64,000 nt of DNA from Membranipora membranacea (GCA_914767715.1 OU612071.1:24673681-24737680); one strand, 5' to 3'; shown: positions 23,950 to 36,806, numbered from the stretch's first letter. Made by a program: numbers and translations. Notes: generated by a model not told the origin, from the letters alone.

Positions 23950-24260
23950 AATCTAATTGTCGGCAACTTCAATCTTCCAGATATTGACTGGAGTAACCAT
24001 TCTCCAAGATCCTGCATTACACAAATCTTTGCTTAACCTTGTAGATTCCTCTGACTTAGAACAAAATGTCTGAGGATCAACTCACAGACATGGCAATACG
24101 CTAGATCTAGTCCTGACCAATCTGGCTACTCAGACCACCACCTTATAACCTTCGAACTCTACGCCAAAGCCCCTGTTTCTCACGCCATAAGTAACAACAA
24201 CAGCCTCCCATATCATATATCCAAAAATGCAAAAATTTCTGAGATGAGATAGAAAACTCA
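23950..24260 (+). pseudogene. LINE apurinic-endonuclease domain remnant
   Basis: Three short frames give GNFNLPDIDWSNHSP (G-x-FN-LP-IDW), then NLVDSSDLEQNV, a stop, GSTHRHGNTLDLVLTN (T-x-x-x-N-x-LDLVLTN), then YSDHHLITFEL (SDH catalytic motif). This is the order of the EEP/APE endonuclease of non-LTR retrotransposons. Stops and at least two frameshifts make it a dead fragment. The following 24,240-24,430 may be further decayed ORF2 sequence. Confidence 0.8.
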
Positions 24261-24429
24261 AACCATCCACTTGGATATCCATGCAGAGAAACGGTTTGGG
24301 AGATATCACATAGGCAAAACCTAGCCGACAGTATCCTACTGATGAAAACCTAGACAGGGCTCGGAAGCAATCAAAATACTGTGATTTTCTTGTTAACTGT
24401 GATTACAAATCTTATATAAGAGCATGCAT

Positions 24430-27323
24430 GAAATAAACATTTAAATAATCAGAGGAACTGCTCCGGCTTGTAAGCTTCAAAATGAGCCCAAGAACAGCTC
24501 AATTGGTCAATCAGGACTGAAGTTGTAACTTATCCAAGTAAGGCCTTGCTGACGCTCCCTCGAGGACCTTGCGCAGGGGGTGTGATCAATGAACTAGGTT
24601 TAGTTCATTGGTGTGACATCATAGACTTACATTTTGCGTATATGCCTAGCATTAGAAACTTTGGAAACGAGTTGAAATCCACAATAGCTCCTGAGTAATT
24701 AGAGATTAAATAGAGATTAACTCAAAGCAAAAAGTTGAAGGATATTAACACATTTTTCGTGGTTTCACTTTGACAGTTCAATATACATAAAAATAACGAA
24801 TATTGCTCAAAAACCCTGATGTGACCTTACACCCAGGCTTTCCGATATAAAGAGCGATTATTGAAAGGGTCTACTTCAATACCTCATAACACAGCTTGTC
24901 ATGAGGTCTAGTTTTCAACCTATTTAAACCAATTGCATTCATTTTTAACTGTATTACAAAGTCACACTCTGTGAAACACTAGCTAGAATGGGGCAAATTA
25001 CACTTATCACATAATAATTAACAACAAAAACAAAATTTTAAGAGCTTCAGCGAGTTGGGTGCGGCAGTGTGACGCCGGCAGGAGACTTTCAGGGTCCCCC
25101 AGACCAACCCAGCGTGCAAGGTGATGCACAACCAGATATAGAGCCCAGCCATCTTGTCATGTATGTCTAAAGCGACAGAGCGATTTAAGTCTGCCTGTAG
25201 TCTGATTATCTCTTGTACATTGCTGCCAAATTAAACCAGGATCAAACAACATTCAGACAGAAACATCAAAACCAGTCACACATCTATATGGTCTAATTTG
25301 TTACACAGGCAGCGTACCTGAGTTATTTAGGCTTCAAACATGAACACGTTCTCTACACAATCCAAGCCAACAATGGGTCAATGACATGCAGCTGGGTTTT
25401 GAGGTACTGGAGCAAACGAACAAACATCATGGCCGACACCAATATAATTTTGGAAACACTGCGACAATGAGCAGTCAACACTAAACCCTCTTCACACTCC
25501 TACCAACCAGGCCCTTCCTCGAACCCACACCACCAGTAGCAATTTGTTATAAGCAGCAACAAAAAGCAGTTAAATAGTTATTTGCAACAGATAACCTTTA
25601 AGTATTAGGCCTACTTCTTTGTGTGCAAATAATTTATAGATAGAAGATGAAAAAAATAGACAAACCAAGGAGTAAAAAAATCTTTTCTCCTTGAACCAGG
25701 GAGAACTCTCCCTGCTTGAACAACAAAAATAGATACCATCTACTTAAATTCCACACTCTATATAGTTGTACAAATACTCACATGCACTAGACATTTGTCA
25801 TCAACATGGTCGGAATATATTGTTAGGCCCTTTCTTCCAACCACCAGTCACACCTGCACCAACGAGTCATATCATGACCAAGGCGTACTCCCTGTCTTGA
25901 CTGATCCATGTGCCAGGTTAAAGTTCAGATATGTTCTGATCTATCTGATTGGTCAAAATATTCTCACAAAAATAATATATAGGGCAGAGTGCAGACAACT
26001 CTTAAGATTTTCACTTTTTGTCACTTTATTGTATTGCTTCTTTTGGGCTCCCTGCACACAAAGCTGTTTTCAATTTCTTCAGAGAAAATAGCGCAATCTT
26101 CAATTTTAAAACTTCCATCTTCAGACTTAATTCTTCAAAACAACTGGACCGTGGTGTTATCTAAGCTCATTTCTGCTTAGAATGACCCATGTGCTTGAGT
26201 TTTGGTTTTGTTTTGATAGGCTGACGAGTTTAAGTTTGTTATTGCTTGGAGTTGTACGTCCAAAACACCTAATCTGAATAGCTAATTCCAAATTGTTTGA
26301 CTGAATTTCAGTCTAAAATCTTTTATTGATTTTTCATTTAATCTGACTAATTCTTTTTTTCAACTTTAAAACACTCAATCTTCAATATTCAGTAAAATAC
26401 GCGGGGAGCCCCTTCTTTGTAGATCAGGGAGTTTGTCCCCAACCCCATTATTACATTGTTTCAGGTTTAGATATTGTTTAGATAGTGTATGGATGTATGT
26501 GTATTTTAAACCACTTTTAAGTCACTTTTGTCACTTTGCACAATACTCGAGGCTTGCATTGCCACCCGCTCACTAAAAAGTATTTGCTTAAAAAGGCTAA
26601 CTCAATTAACCCTCAATTTACATCTAACATATTTAAGACACACCTTCTACCGTCATATGCGTATACACAGGTTAAGTTACCGTTCTCAAACTATGTCTAT
26701 TCAACCTATATAAGCTAAGAAGTCGACTGATCACGCACAAGGCAGGAAGGGATGGATGAAAGTATCATATTATCTCGTATTGACTTACCTGGAGTTTTCC
26801 TTCAATTATGAAGTTATAATGTTTCATGCTTTGTTATTCCTATTGAATAATATACTATTTTTACAACTCCCCACTTTTTGTGTTTTTCATTAAATTAAAA
26901 ATGTTATTAACGTCCCATTTTTATGTTTGACGGTGTCATGGGTTCTGTTGGGTCCAAATAATCGTACTGCACACACAATGGACTTAATCAGTGCTATAGT
27001 AACGACAACAGCTGGTGTCAGTTTTGACAAGGATTATAACAGCTGATTACTTATCACTCCTTGGTTTTAACTCTGGTGACATACAATCCAAAGTGCACAA
27101 CATACAACACAACAATTTTTAGGCAAGCAGACATATCAAGAAAGGGGTGTCATAGATTATTGTTATCTGTATTAAAACAGACTATCACTGTAGTCAAAAG
27201 AGCATACTCTCTGAAAATTTATGTTTTTTGAATCTCGTATATCAATAGATGACGATGAGTCTTAAAAAATGATTTTTTCCATTATAAAAAACAGTGCAGC
27301 TGTTGAATATTATATTGATTAGT
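24430..27323. other. No confident gene; one small palindrome
   Basis: Contains a perfect 10-bp inverted repeat at 24,589-24,612 (caatgaacta-N4-tagttcattg). Overlapping open frames at 25,795-26,180 and 26,528-26,718 have no recognisable domain. The GC rises around 25,050-25,150 without an identifiable gene. Confidence 0.4.
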
Positions 27324-27827
27324 ATGGTCGAGGACTTGGTCCCTGATATACATGAAGTAGAGTTGTTTGAAGCCAATGTGACTGATGAATTCGCAAATAA
27401 ATGCAAAGAATATCTGGTCGATGGTTGGCCAAGATACAAGTAGTTAAGAGGTGAATTGAGGTGTTTATATACTTGTCGTCATAAGTTGTCTGTGCACAAA
27501 GGTTGTCTTATGTTTGCTGACAGACTTTACGTACCTGCTAGCTTGCGTAGTGCCTATATTGATAGAGCACATACACTAACTCAACAGGTGGTCTGGTGGC
27601 TCAATATGATGTTTGTATCAAAGACATCAGAGTTAAACATGAGCCTTGTCATGAAACTTCACTGCCAATGTGGCCTTGGATTGAGATCGCATCTGACGTT
27701 CTGGTGTTCGAAAATAAATTGTACTGCATTCTTGTAGACATTTATAGTAAGTGGATTGAGGCTGTGCCTATATCAGCGCAGACGAGTCTAAGGATTATAG
27801 GTGCCTTCAAGAAAGTATTTTGTACTC
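27324..27827 (+). pseudogene. Ty3/Gypsy-type polyprotein remnant (zinc-binding/integrase region)
   Basis: From 27324: VEDLVPDIHEVELFEANVTD, LVDGWPRYK, a TAG stop at 27441, then LRCLYTCRHKLSVHKGCLMF and ADRLYVPASLRSAYIDRAH. The W-P ... L-S-V-x-x-G-x-[LM]-x-x-x-x-R-[LV]-x-[VI]-P-x-x-LR-x-x-x-x-x-x-AH arrangement is typical of the region before a Gypsy integrase. After a frameshift near 27,590 the integrase core begins: QYDVCIKDIRVKHEPCHETS, PWIEIASDVLVFENKLYCIL and VDIYSKWIEAVPISAQTS. It contains the first D (SDV) and the D-x-YSKWIE motif. Most of the HHCC finger is deleted. The frame runs to FKKVFCTLA and is then cut by the satellite at about 27,830; the catalytic glutamate and 3' LTR are missing. 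Confidence 0.8.
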
Positions 27828-27829
27828 TT

Positions 27830-27965
27830 GCAGCCCTTCGCAGCGTGGCCCAGATTCGATGCGGGGGGAGGCTGGACGCGCAAGGAGGGCCCCAGCCCTT
27901 CGCAGCGTGGCCCAGATTCGATGCGGGGGGAGGCTGGACGCGCAAGGGGGCCCCAGCCCTTCGCG
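27830..27965. repeat. Satellite segment A: two units of about 62-63 bp
   Basis: Two near-identical units (cagcccttcgcagcgtggcc, cagattcgatgcgggggg, aggctggacgcgcaagg) start the array. They share the core cccagattcgatgcgggg with segment B, so A may be the ancestral, longer unit from which B was derived. Confidence 0.9.
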
Positions 27966-29790
27966 GCGACTTGCCCCCCCTTTCAAATGCCCAGATTCGA
28001 TGCGGGCGGGGGACTTGCCCCCCCTTTCAAATGCCCAGATTCGATGCGGGCGGGGGACTTGCCCCCCCTTTCAAATGCCCAGATTCGATGCGGGCGGGGG
28101 ACTTGCCCCCCCTTTCAAATGCCCAGATTCGATGCGGGGGACTTGCCCCCCCCCCTTCAAATGCCCAGATTCGATGCGGGGGACTTGCCCCCCCCCCCCG
28201 CCCTTCAAATGCCCAGATTCGATGCGGGGGACTTGCCCCCCCCCCGCCCTTCAAATGCCCAGATTCGATGCGGGGGACTTGCCCCCCCCCCTTCAAATGC
28301 CCAGATTCGATGCGGGGGACTTGCCCCCCCCCCCTTCAAATGCCCAGATTCGATGCGGGGGACTTGCCCCCCCCCCCGCCCTTCAAATGCCCAGATTCGA
28401 TGCGGGGGACTTGCCCCCCCCCCCGCCCTTCAAATGCCCAGATTCGATGCGGGGGACTTGCCCCCACCCGCCCTTCAAATGCCCAGATTCGATGCGGGGG
28501 ACTTGCCCCCCCCCCCCGCCCTTCAAATGCCCAGATTCGATGCGGGGGACTTGCCCCCCCCTTCAAATGCCCAGATTCGATGCGGGGGACTTGCCCCCCC
28601 CCCTTCAAATGCCCAGATTCGATGCGGGGGACTTGCCCCCCCCCCCCCCCGCCTTTCAAATGCCCAGATTCGATGCGGGGGACTTGCCCCCCCCCCCCGC
28701 CCTTCAAATGCCCAGATTCGATGCGGGGGACTTGCCCCCCCCGCCCTTCAAATGCCCAGATTCGATGCGGGGGACTTGCCCCCCCCCCCCCCCCCCCCCG
28801 CCCTTCAAATGCCCAGATTCGATGCGGGGGACTTGCCCCCCCCCCCGCCCTTCAAATGCCCAGATTCGATGCGGGGGACTTGCCCCCCCCCCCCCGCCCT
28901 TCAAATGCCCAGATTCGATGCGGGGGACTTGCCCCCCCCCCCCGCCCTTCAAATGCCCAGATTCGATGCGGGGGACTTGCCCCCCCCCCCCCCGCCCTTC
29001 AAATGCCCAGATTCGATGCGGGGGACTTGCCCCCCCCCGCCCTTCAAATGCCCAGATTCGATGCGGGGGACTTGCCCCCCCCCGCCCTTCAAATGCCCAG
29101 ATTCGATGCGGGGGACTTGCCCCCCCCCGCCCTTCAAATGCCCAGATTCGATGCGGGGGACTTGCCCCCACCCGCCCTTCAAATGCCCAGATTCGATGCG
29201 GGGGACTTGCCCCCACCCGCCCTTCAAATGCCCAGATTCGATGCGGGGGACTTGCCCCCACCCGCCCTTCAAATGCCCAGATTCGATGCGGGGGACTTGC
29301 CCCCACCCGCCCTTCAAATGCCCAGATTCGATGCGGGGGACTTGCCCCCACCCGCCCTTCAAATGCCCAGATTCGATGCGGGGGACTTGCCCCCACCCGC
29401 CCTTCAAATGCCCAGATTCGATGCGGGGGACTTGCCCCCACCCGCCCTTCAAATGCCCAGATTCGATGCGGGGGACTTGCCCCCACCCGCCCTTCAAATG
29501 CCCAGATTCGATGCGGGGGACTTGCCCCCACCCGCCCTTCAAATGCCCAGATTCGATGCGGGGGACTTGCCCCCACCCGCCCTTCAAATGCCCAGATTCG
29601 ATGCGGGGGACTTGCCCCCACCCGCCCTTCAAATGCCCAGATTCGATGCGGGGGACTTGCCCCCACCCGCCCTTCAAATGCCCAGATTCGATGCGGGGGA
29701 CTTGCCCCCACCCGCCCTTCAAATGCCCAGATTCGATGCGGGGGACTTGCCCCCACCCGCCCTTCAAATGCCCAGATTCGATGCGGGGGA
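27966..29790. repeat. Satellite segment B: about 40 units of 39-58 bp, mostly 45
   Basis: The unit is cccttcaaatgcccagattc followed by gatgcgggggacttgccccc and a variable C-tract. The first about 26 units vary through the C-run (from about 7 to more than 20 C). The last 14 units (29,161-29,790) are exactly 45 bp with cttgcccccacccgc. Each unit contains a self-complementary ggggg-acttg-ccccc hairpin. Since 45 is divisible by three, long open frames appear on both strands; none has coding character. Confidence 0.95.
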
Positions 29791-30040
29791 CTTGCCCCCA
29801 CTCGCCCCCACTTGCCCCCACTCGCCCCCACTCGCCCCCACTCGCCCCCACTCGCCCCCACTCGCCCCCACTCGCCCCCACTCGCCCCCACTCGCCCCCA
29901 CTCGCCCCCACTCGCCCCCACTCGCCCCCACTCGCCCCCACTCGCCCCCACTCGCCCCCACTCGCCCCCACTCGCCCCCACTCGCCCCCACTCGCCCCCA
30001 CTCGCCCCCACTCGCCCCCACTCGCCCCCACTCGCCCCCA
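29791..30040. repeat. Satellite segment C: 25 units of 10 bp (ctcgccccca)
   Basis: Twenty-five consecutive 10-bp units, almost all identical, with cttgccccca at the first and third. The unit is the same as the cttgccccca block at the end of each 45-bp B unit, so C looks like slippage expansion of that block. Confidence 0.95.
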
Positions 30041-32540
30041 CTTGAGAGTAAGTGAATACAAGTGAATACAAGTGAATGCAAGTGAGGGCAAGTGAGGGCA
30101 AGTGAGGGCAAGTGAGAGCAAGTGAGAGCAAGTGAGAGCAAGTGAGAGCAAGTGAGAGGGAGTGAAGGCAAGTGAGAGCAAGTTAAGGCAAGTGAGAGCA
30201 AGTGAAGACAAGTGAGGGCAAGTGAGGGCAAGTGAAGGCAAGTGAGAGCAAGTTAAGGCAAGTGGGAGCAAGTGAAGACAAGTGAGAGCAAGTGAAGGCA
30301 ACCGAGAGCAAGTGAAGGCAAGTGAGAGCAAGTGAGAGCAAGTGAGAGCGAGTGAAGGCAATCGAGAGCAAGTTAAGGCAAGTGAGAGCAAGTGAAGACA
30401 AGTGAGAGCAAGTGAGAGCAAGTGAGAGCAAGTGAGAGCAAGTGAGAGCAAGTGAGAGCAAGTGAGAGCAAGTGAGGGCAAGTGACAGCAAGTGAGGGCA
30501 AGTGAGGGCAAGTGAGGGCAAGTGAGAGCAAGTGAGAGCAAGTGAAGGCAAGTGAGAGCAAGTGAAGGCAACCGAGTGCAAGTGAAGGCAAGTGAGAGCA
30601 AGTGAGAGCAAGTGAGAGCGAGTGAAGGCAAGTGAGAGCAAGTTAAGGCAAGTGAGAGCAAGTGAAGACAAGTGAGAGCAAGTGAAGGCAACCGAGAGCA
30701 AGTGAAGGCAAGTGAGAGCAAGTGAGAGCAAGTTAAGGCAACCGAGAGCAAGTGAAGGCAAGTGAGAGCAAGTGAGAGCAAGTGAGAGCGAGTGAAGGCA
30801 AGTGAGATTAAGTTAAGGCAAGTGAGAGCAAGTGAAGACAAGTGAGAGCAAGTGAAGGCAACCGAGAGCAAGTGAAGGCAAGTGAGAGCAAGCGAGAGCA
30901 AGTGAGAGCGAGTGAAGGCAAGTGAGAGCAAGTTAAGGCAACCGAGAGCAAGTGAAGGCAAGTGAGAGCAAGTGAGAGCAAGTGAAGACAAGTGAGAGCG
31001 AGTGAAGGCAACCGAGAGCAAGTGAAGGCAAGTGAGAGTAAGTGAGAGTAAGTCAGAGTAAGTGAGAGTAAGTGAGAGTAAGTGAGAGTAAGTGAAGGCA
31101 AATGAGATTAAGCGCAAGTAAGTGAAAGCAAATGAGAGTAAGTGCAAGTAAGTGAAGGCAAGCAAGAGTATGTGAAGAAAAGTGAGAATAAGTGAAGAAA
31201 GGTGAGAATAAGTGAAGGCATGTGAAAATAAGTGTATGCAAGTGCAAATCAGTGAAGGCAAGTGAGAATAAGTAAAGGCAAGTGAAAATAAGTAAAGGCA
31301 AGTGAGAGTAAATAAAGGCAAACGGAAGCAAGTGGAAACAAGTGGAAATAACTGGAAGCAAGTAAGAGTAAGCGAAAGCAAGTGTAAGCAAGTGTAAGCA
31401 AGTGGAAGCAAGTGAGAGTAAGCATAGGCAGGTGAGAGTAAGTGAGAGTAATTTAAGGCAAGCAATACTAATTGAAGGCAAGCGAGACTAAGTAAAGGCA
31501 AGCGAGACTAAGTTAAGGCAAGCAAGACTAAGTAAAGGCAAGCGAGACTAAGTAACGGCAAGCGGGAGTAAGTGAGGGCAAGCGAGAGTAAGTGAAGGCA
31601 AGCGAGACTAAGTAAATGCAAGCGAGACTAAGTAAAGGCAAGCAAGACTAAGTAAAGGCAAGCGAGACTAAGTAACGGCAAGCGGGAGTAAGTGAGGGCA
31701 AGCGAGAGTAAGTGAAGGCAAGCGAGAGTAAGTAAAGGCAAGTGGTTGCAAATGGATGCGAGTGAATGCAGTTGGAAGTAGAAGTAAGTTGGTAATGTGG
31801 TAAGAAGTAAGTTGGTGAAGGCAAGTTTGTGCAAACGGACGTAAGTGTAGGCAAACGGAAATATACGTATACAAGCGCGCATGAGAACGGAAGTGTAGGC
31901 AAGTTGAAGGGAGTGTATGCAAGTTGAACGGAGTGCATGCTCGCGGATGCATGTGTAAGCAAGCGGTAAGAAGTCAAAGATGTGTATGCAAGCGGAAGCT
32001 AGTGAGAAAAGGTGAAGGCAAGAGGAAGTAAGTGCAGGCAAGTGGATGCAAGCGGCGAGTTAGTGTAGTGTAAGCAGAAGTGTGGGCAAGTGGAATTTAG
32101 TGTAATCATGCAGAAATATGTGTGGGCAAGGGAAAGGCAGTTTAGGCAAGCATGTGTATGCAAGCGGAAGTCAGTGTATGCAAACGGAAGTTAGTGTAGG
32201 CAAGCGGAAGTTAGTGTAGGCAAGTGTAGTAAGCAGACGTAAGTGGAAGCAAGTTGGATGTAAGTGGATGTAAGTAAAGGCAAGTTCGAGTTGGTGGACA
32301 TAAGCGATGGCGGATGGATGGATGGATGGTAAGTGGAGGCCAGTGCAGGCAACTGGCTTTAATTAAAGACAGTTGTAGGCATGGGAAAGTGAATGTACGT
32401 CAGTGGAAGCAAGTGTAGTAAGTGTAGGCAAGCGGAGCCAGTATTTGCGAGCAAAAGCAAGTAGGATAGTAGTACTATAAGTAAGTACTATAAGTAAGTA
32501 AGTAAGTAAGTAAGTAAGTACTATAAGAAAGTGTTGACGA
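30041..32540. repeat. Satellite segment D: about 2.2-2.5 kb of 10-bp units (agtgagagca type), reversed polarity
   Basis: Units read agtgagagca, agtgagggca, agtgaaggca and so on. The reverse complement of agtgagggca is tgccctcact, close to the C unit written as cgcccccact, so the D array is the C family read on the opposite strand. The switch is at the sequence cgcccccacttgagagtaag near 30,041. Identity is high next to the junction and falls steadily to the right (agcgagacta, agtaaaggca, then irregular caagcggaag forms). It dissolves into gtaa repeats at 32,470-32,520. Confidence 0.93.
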
Positions 32541-35389
32541 GGGAAGAAAGTAAGGATATTATTTAAAGAATGTGTTGGTACCAAAATGATGATTGATTGC
32601 TGCATTGAGAAAAAGTAATGCAGAATTGTGTGATCAGTTTTGGATTTTTTTTAGTTTAGGTTGAAGTCTCATCTGAGCAACATTGTTCCAATTCTCTGCA
32701 CTATCTTTAAACTTCTTTTGTGATGAATATTTATTGCATAATGCAATGTAGTTTTTGCACAATAATGCCACAGACTGTACACTTAGACCCAAAATAATGA
32801 GCCGTGCAAAACCAAATAATTATGCACAAACAAGTATGATCAAGGTGCCACTTATGGCCTCGTTTATTCAGCATACAATAAAAGAGATACAATATCTTGA
32901 AGAATATTGCCAAGCTGCCTTGCTCATGGATATTTGAAATAAACTGTTATTGCCTCTTTATGATGAGTCAATCTAATCTGTATTGATATTAATATGATTT
33001 ATTTATGATCTTGTCTGAGCATTCTATTATTGATGAAAGAATGAATCTACCTGGAGTTGTTGAGCAATGGGGAGTTATTTGGTGTTGGTTTCTAGTTCAC
33101 TCCTATACATTCGGATGCATTTTTTTAGGTTGTAGGGCACACAATGCTCAAATTACAAATGGAGGAGATTTAAATTGTTTGCTAGAATATTATTGCTCAA
33201 TTGCCTATGGTGGAAATGGGCGCTGAAATCCCCATCTAGATTTGACACCTGAATGTACTCCAATCGGTCATTCACAAGTTGTGATATGAAATACATGTGT
33301 CACTTTAATTCATGTGTCATGCATATTATAATATGTGCTTACTTTGTAACAGTTACAGATATCGCCGTATATATACTAGGACTGAACATCTCATTGCCTA
33401 CAATGTACAAGTTACACGCAGCATTTCACCTATAGTAATAACACACTGTGGTGAGAACATTTACTCAGCCTACAATAACAGGCAGTCACCCTAACTTCCA
33501 ATAGGTATCATAACGCATTAAGTAAAGTTTGACTATCACTCAGTGTATCATGTTATTCCTAACAGTCCTATTATACCTGTAAATGTGGTCAGTGGATAGT
33601 TGATAGTCAGTTTGTGCAGGAATAACAAGCAAGGCTTTTTTGACAGCATAAAGCCATCAGTAATATAAACGCATTAAAATTACTTTGTATCTTGTTGATC
33701 AGTGCAAAGTTGACATAGAATTCTGTAAATTAATTGTTTTTACAGGTTTTGTTCAACCAAATTCAACCAAATTATTGATTTTAAGAGTATGTAAACATGA
33801 AGACCAGGTATTATCTATTCTAGTTGGACTGGAATAAGTCCAGAACTACCTCATCATTTACATGGCATATCTATGTATATGTTTATATATATATTATATG
33901 ATATATATATTTCAGCTCAGGCTTACCAGTTCAATATGTTAAAGCACCATTGACCTTTGAAGATTGCAAGGGCAGCAGAGCGAGTTGATTTAAGTTTGAT
34001 CGAGATACCAATCACTCTTCTTGAACCCCTAGAAATTTGAGGGATGCGATTATAAAAACAAACAAAAATGCCTTTAAAGATAGCTTCCTATCTTCGATAG
34101 CGCCATTCAAGAGCCTTTGATAGTGTTATTGAAGGCATAGTGAGTGACAGGAACCAAGTAAATTAAACTTAAAATGCATCAGATCTCATTGTGGCAAAAT
34201 TATTATACTATTTAGGCAATTTAAAGCGGCAATGATATTGATATTCTATCTTAGGAGGTTGGAGTTTGGGGCTTGAAGCTTGAATCGTCCTTGACCAAGT
34301 TAGCTATGATGTTATCTTACCATAACTTTCTCTGTAGAATTTCTGAGTGGACAATGCTTAAGTTGCTTTGTTTTAGTCATAATAATGTTACACTTCTGTC
34401 ATATACACATATGAGCTGCCGGTTCCCATAACCTTCTTCACAATGGACTCGACTATCACAGATGCTTCTGCATCTGGCTGCAATATGTATGTTGCATGTC
34501 ATTCATGATACAGGTGTCAGTGGATAAAAAATAATAATTAAATGTGAAACGGGTACCTGGTTATACCTCGACAATAAAAGCAGGGTAGTTTTACATAAAT
34601 AAGTATCGATTGTGCTAACATGTTGGTCTAGACCACTCTTTATTGTCAAACTAATCTCAAATCCTGTAAAAAGTATCCTACCTTCTCACTCTTCACCTGC
34701 TCCCGCTATCTATTATGTCTTATGATGGATTAATGCCAGGAGGCCGATACCAGTGCCAATTATCCAACGGCTTTCAGTATGATGCGCCAACTTTAATCTG
34801 TAAGTATGAAGTCTCAAAACTTATAAACACATTGATTTTCACGGACAAATCAGATATTTGATTTACCATTACAATTTATACAGGGAAAATGTTTGCATGC
34901 ATGCTGAATTTTATTTACTTTTTCCAGAACTTACACTGCTCCGGATTCCTGTGAGTGTTTAGGATGTGTGTCATCTTGTTCAAGCTACATTTACCTATTT
35001 CCAGCTTGACAGCCTTGTTGGTACAGAGCTGACCACAGCTTCATATCCGTTGTTATTGAATGGATCAACCTAAAACATAGCAAAGGATGAAAATGACAAT
35101 CGCGATATAGCAGGGTACTGGAACCACCCTTCAGACCCTATATCTCCAGTCACAATAGAAAAACAAGTGGATGAGTTATATGCTTCATGGTTTTTAGCAG
35201 ATTTTCAAACAGCATAATCAAAAAAAAAGTGACAGGGTATGATAAATTTGGCAAAAAAATTTTATGTCACAAATCACTAAGTTCTTTGGAAGGAGATGCG
35301 ACTCACTGAGTTTTTGTGGCCTAAGAAAATGAGTAGTCAATGTTGTGTTTAATACCCGATTTTCTCCATAATTAGACTGCCTAGTAACT
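32541..35389. other. No confident gene
   Basis: AT-rich. Contains a TA microsatellite at about 33,881-33,915. Short frames at 32,731-33,494 are unsupported. Sequence from about 34,950 to 35,389 resembles the introns and flanks of the repeated gene units at 42-48 kb. Confidence 0.4.
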
Positions 35390-35515
35390 CACTTGTTCTA
35401 TGGTTTGTTGCGGTTCTTTATGCGTCACTGATATCATGCTGTTACTGTCGCAGTCGTTGCGCAGGAGAGCAGATGTTCACCGGCTTTAAAAGGCAGTTTT
35501 TGAGCTGATCTGAAA
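35390..35515 (-). pseudogene. Stray decayed copy of the 42-48 kb exon 4
   Basis: On the minus strand this reads ISSKTAF, stop, and later TSALLRNDCDSNSMISVT, matching ISLKTAPALLGDNGSYSITS at 42.83-42.90 kb. Two stops break the frame. It lies about 7 kb from the tandem array and shows that the duplicated family extends, or was moved, beyond the main cluster. Confidence 0.6.
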
Positions 35516-36806
35516 ATAAAAGCACGTCCTCTGCTCGGCGCTCAGCTTCTGAGGGTCATAGTCTGTGCCAAGCAAAACAACAGGCGGGTTGGGAGGATTT
35601 GCATTTTTGATTGTGTGAGGCATGAGCAGGATGGTTGAATGAGATGCTGATATGGTTGGGTATGAGCAAGCCATAAAAATCTGCATGTACTGAATTGATG
35701 AGTTGGTCATCTGGCTACTATAAGGCTCATGGGTCGGTAAACCTGATTTTCATTTGGCACCTCTTCCTCTTGCCAAAGCCAACAGTGACATGTGCCCATG
35801 GTCGAAAAGGTATGTGAAGAATGAGGAATTACATGCAGCAATGCCAGTGATGGATCATTAGGGTCATAGGGATAGCGAGGATGGATCTGGAGGATCGCAT
35901 TATCTCCCCTCCGTTGGCCTAAACCAGTATTTGACCTCTGCATCTGAAAGATAATGTCTGAAGACTGGGAGGAAAGAGGAATGGTCATGTCTAGCAGCAT
36001 GTAATGGTAATAAACATGCCAACCTTTGTTGTCTGGAATGCAGGGTTGCAACGCCAACATGACAGACAGTGACTGCTGAATTTTCCCAGAAGCCTTGAGC
36101 ATCATTGTGAATACTCCAGTGGTAAATTGAAAAAAAAACCTGCGCTTCTGCTGGCCATCATGTTTAACCTTTACAGCTTGTGTGTTTTTGGTAGATATTG
36201 ACCAAATCTTCATGGTCTAAATCAGGTATGCAATAATGCACAGGGTAATTATCAGGTTGCATGGCAGGATTCCAACTGTTGTGTTATTTCATGCTCTGTG
36301 GCAATAAGTGAATCCATGACTTCCCCAATTTTGCCGAACAAACTTAAGATTTGGGGTAAGGGTAAGGGTATTATGAATCAACAGTCAATTGTGACTGCGC
36401 GATTGCTTCATGAATGGGCCTCAACATCAATAAATCTATGGTGGTCTGCTACTGTAAAAATGAAAAAATGAAAATGTGAAGAAAAAAGCGAACAAAATAT
36501 TGAGGAGAATGTGAGCACAAAACCTGTGAATCTTGTTTTTGTTTTGGAGAGAACTACATTCTTCATGTAAGGTTTGCTGTATGTCTCTTCCCAAACAGGT
36601 TTTGGTCTTTTTTCAAATCGCCAATCCACATATCATAGCATAGGAATGAAGTTAACCAGCAGGACAGGATGTGATGTCGTATTCTATTGTCTATTATGAT
36701 TACAACAATGCAGTGGCTATTTCCTTTTTATGTCAACCGCGCTACATGCGAGATGCCTCTGTTATTGCTCCCAATAAATATCCTCAAACATCACCAATAA
36801 ACCTAA

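Noticed and set aside
27596-31501. Very long open frames (741-850 codons) on both strands
   Set aside because: They lie in tandem repeats of 45 and 10 bp (three 10-mers = 30), so every frame stays open. Products are simple Pro/Gly or Leu/Ser/His repeats and several overlapping frames are equally open.
30041-32540. Telomeric or telomere-like repeat
   Set aside because: A 10-bp agtgagagca unit is not a known telomere repeat and the array lies inside a contig with unique DNA on both sides.
35707-36213. Independent 168-residue gene
   Set aside because: The motif order fits the Helitron N-terminal region and neighbouring frames continue the match, so it is treated as part of that remnant.
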